Positions 6,852 to 7,812 of a stretch of DNA of 7,812 nt are shown in pieces (the first letter of the stretch is position 1; each line of letters opens with the position of its first letter). The stretch spans positions 1-7,812 of the forward strand of contig WFTU01000022.1 in the NCBI GenBank assembly GCA_015485375.1, given 5' to 3'. The translations under genes and the position numbers were made by a program. The notes beneath the pieces are model-generated. The model was not told where the DNA came from. It saw only the letters and a list, made by a program, of their open reading frames with translations, and ran no database searches. The DNA is from Paracoccaceae bacterium. GTDB lineage: Bacteria; Pseudomonadota; Alphaproteobacteria; Rhodobacterales; Rhodobacteraceae.

Positions 6852-7616
6852 ATGCCCAAAGGATTTCACAACACGGACCGCACGGTGCTGCGGATCACCG
6901 GAAACGACCGGATCGATTTTCTCGAGGGGCTGGTCAGCAACACGGTGAAAAAACTGGCGGAGGGTCCGGTTTATGCCGCCATGCTGTCACCGCAGGGCAA
7001 ATACCTGTTCGATTTTATCCTGTCTTCGGGCGGCGACAGCATCCTGATCGATGTCAAAACCAACCGCGCGCAGGCCCTCGCCATGCGCCTCAACATGTAT
7101 AAACTCCGCGCCGACGTGGCGATTTCCGACTCCGGCCTGAAGGTGGTGCAGGGTTTGGGTGAGCCCCCCGAGGGCGCCTTCACCGACCCGCGCAACCCGA
7201 ACCTCGGCTGGCGGCTCTACACCGGCGAGGTGCCGGAACTGGAACAGATGACGCTTGCGGAATGGGATGCGCTACGTATCGAAAACACCGTCCCCGAAAC
7301 CGGCATCGAGCTGATCCCCGACGAGACCTATATCCTCGAGGCCGGTTTCGAGCGCCTGAACGGCGTCGATTTCCGCAAGGGCTGCTATGTCGGGCAGGAG
7401 GTTACCGCCCGCATGAAGCACAAAACCGAGCTGAAAAAAGGTCTGGTGCAGGTTTCGGTCGAAGGCGATGCCCAATCCGGCACCCCGATCACCGCCGACG
7501 GCAAGCCGGCAGGCACATTATATACGGTTGTGAATGGCAAAGGCCTCGCCCATCTGCGGTTCGAGCGCGCCAAGGGCGACATGCAGGCCGGCGACGCAAC
7601 GGTGCAGCGGCTCTAG
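6852..7616 (+). CDS. ygfZ: YgfZ/GcvT-like folate-binding protein (iron-sulfur cluster / tRNA modification factor)
   Basis: The 254-residue protein belongs to the YgfZ/IBA57/COG0354 family, related to the aminomethyltransferase GcvT. It carries the family signature KGCYVGQE at 176-183, including the conserved Cys178, and an N-terminal GcvT-like region (RTVLRITGNDRIDFLEGLVSN). Family members bind tetrahydrofolate and support maintenance of Fe-S enzymes such as the radical-SAM tRNA modifier MiaB; this is known for E. coli YgfZ and inferred here. Length is close to alphaproteobacterial members and shorter than E. coli YgfZ (about 326), with a reduced C-terminal domain. GGGAGG lies 5 bases before the ATG. 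The stop TAG overlaps the convergent phosphatase gene by 4 bases (CTAG). Confidence 0.92.
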   Translation: MPKGFHNTDRTVLRITGNDRIDFLEGLVSNTVKKLAEGPVYAAMLSPQGKYLFDFILSSGGDSILIDVKTNRAQALAMRLNMYKLRADVAISDSGLKVVQGLGEPPEGAFTDPRNPNLGWRLYTGEVPELEQMTLAEWDALRIENTVPETGIELIPDETYILEAGFERLNGVDFRKGCYVGQEVTARMKHKTELKKGLVQVSVEGDAQSGTPITADGKPAGTLYTVVNGKGLAHLRFERAKGDMQAGDATVQRL

Positions 7617-7812
7617 TCGTTGCGCACGATCGCGGCAAAGCGCGTAAATACCGGTTCGTTGGCGGCAATGATCTCTCCGGTTTCGACCGGATTGTCATCC
7701 GCCCCGAACCCCTCGACCAGACCACCGGCCTCTTTCACCAGCAGTACACCGGCCGCCAGATCCCAGGCGTTCAGCCGCCGCTCCCAGAACCCGTCGTAGC
7801 GACCGGCCGCGA
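7613..7812 (-). CDS. Inositol-monophosphatase-family protein (C-terminal fragment)
   Basis: Reading the minus strand from the right edge gives 65 C-terminal residues ending at TAG (7613-7615). They contain GRYDGFWERRLNAWDLAAG, where WD is the family's C-terminal metal-binding Asp motif (WDxAAG), then LLVKEAGG, the usual GxxxxxxxNPVETGEIIAAN loop region, and a short tail. This places it among the SuhB/IMPase/CysQ/histidinol-phosphatase superfamily of Mg-dependent, Li-sensitive phosphatases. The active-site motifs upstream lie outside the window, so the substrate (inositol phosphate, PAP or histidinol phosphate) cannot be assigned. It converges on the YgfZ-like gene with a 4-base overlap. Confidence 0.85.
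   Translation of the reverse strand, partial: AAGRYDGFWERRLNAWDLAAGVLLVKEAGGLVEGFGADDNPVETGEIIAANEPVFTRFAAIVRND

Noticed and set aside
6755..6859. 35-residue N-terminal extension of the glycosyltransferase
   Set aside because: It would run across the promoter region and into the start of the divergent gene, and homologs begin at the ISVIIPT strand.

Overview
The window looks like GC-rich chromosomal DNA from an alphaproteobacterium, most probably of the Rhodobacterales (Roseobacter/Paracoccaceae-type). This rests on recalled protein-family resemblance, codon choice and the gene neighbourhood. No rRNA, tRNA, CRISPR array, insertion sequence or phage gene was seen. Nine protein genes (seven complete, two cut by the window edges) fill almost all of it.

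Left half (1-4178), purine/ureide catabolism: The 3' part of a HisC-like PLP aminotransferase overlaps puuE, the NodB-fold allantoinase, by 4 bases (ATGA). After an 88-base gap carrying a perfect 15-base palindrome come a cupin (S)-ureidoglycine aminohydrolase (GTG start) and, again with an ATGA overlap, a ureidoglycolate lyase. Facing them on the minus strand is a class V PLP aminotransferase of the ureidoglycine/serine/alanine-glyoxylate family. Together they would take allantoin to allantoate, then (via a step not in this window) ureidoglycine to ureidoglycolate to glyoxylate plus urea. The class V enzyme would either transaminate ureidoglycine with glyoxylate or convert the released glyoxylate to glycine. 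The HisC-like enzyme has no obvious place in the textbook pathway and is the most interesting unexplained gene.

Middle and right (4179-7812), a mixed set: A 159-base divergent intergenic region contains a second inverted repeat. It leads into a single-polypeptide ABC exporter (six-helix membrane domain plus ATPase). A minus-strand family-2 glycosyltransferase of the TIGR04283 type meets the exporter end to end. Divergent from it is a YgfZ/GcvT-like folate-binding protein, and the window ends in the C-terminal part of an inositol-monophosphatase-family protein on the minus strand.

Layout: all three convergent junctions overlap at their stop codons (17, 4 and 4 bases), leaving no non-coding room for a terminator. 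I did not find a clearly new defence or mobile system. The points most worth a second look are the puuE-coupled aminotransferase, the possible two-way fate of ureidoglycine, and the two operator-like palindromes that both lie in front of ureide genes.
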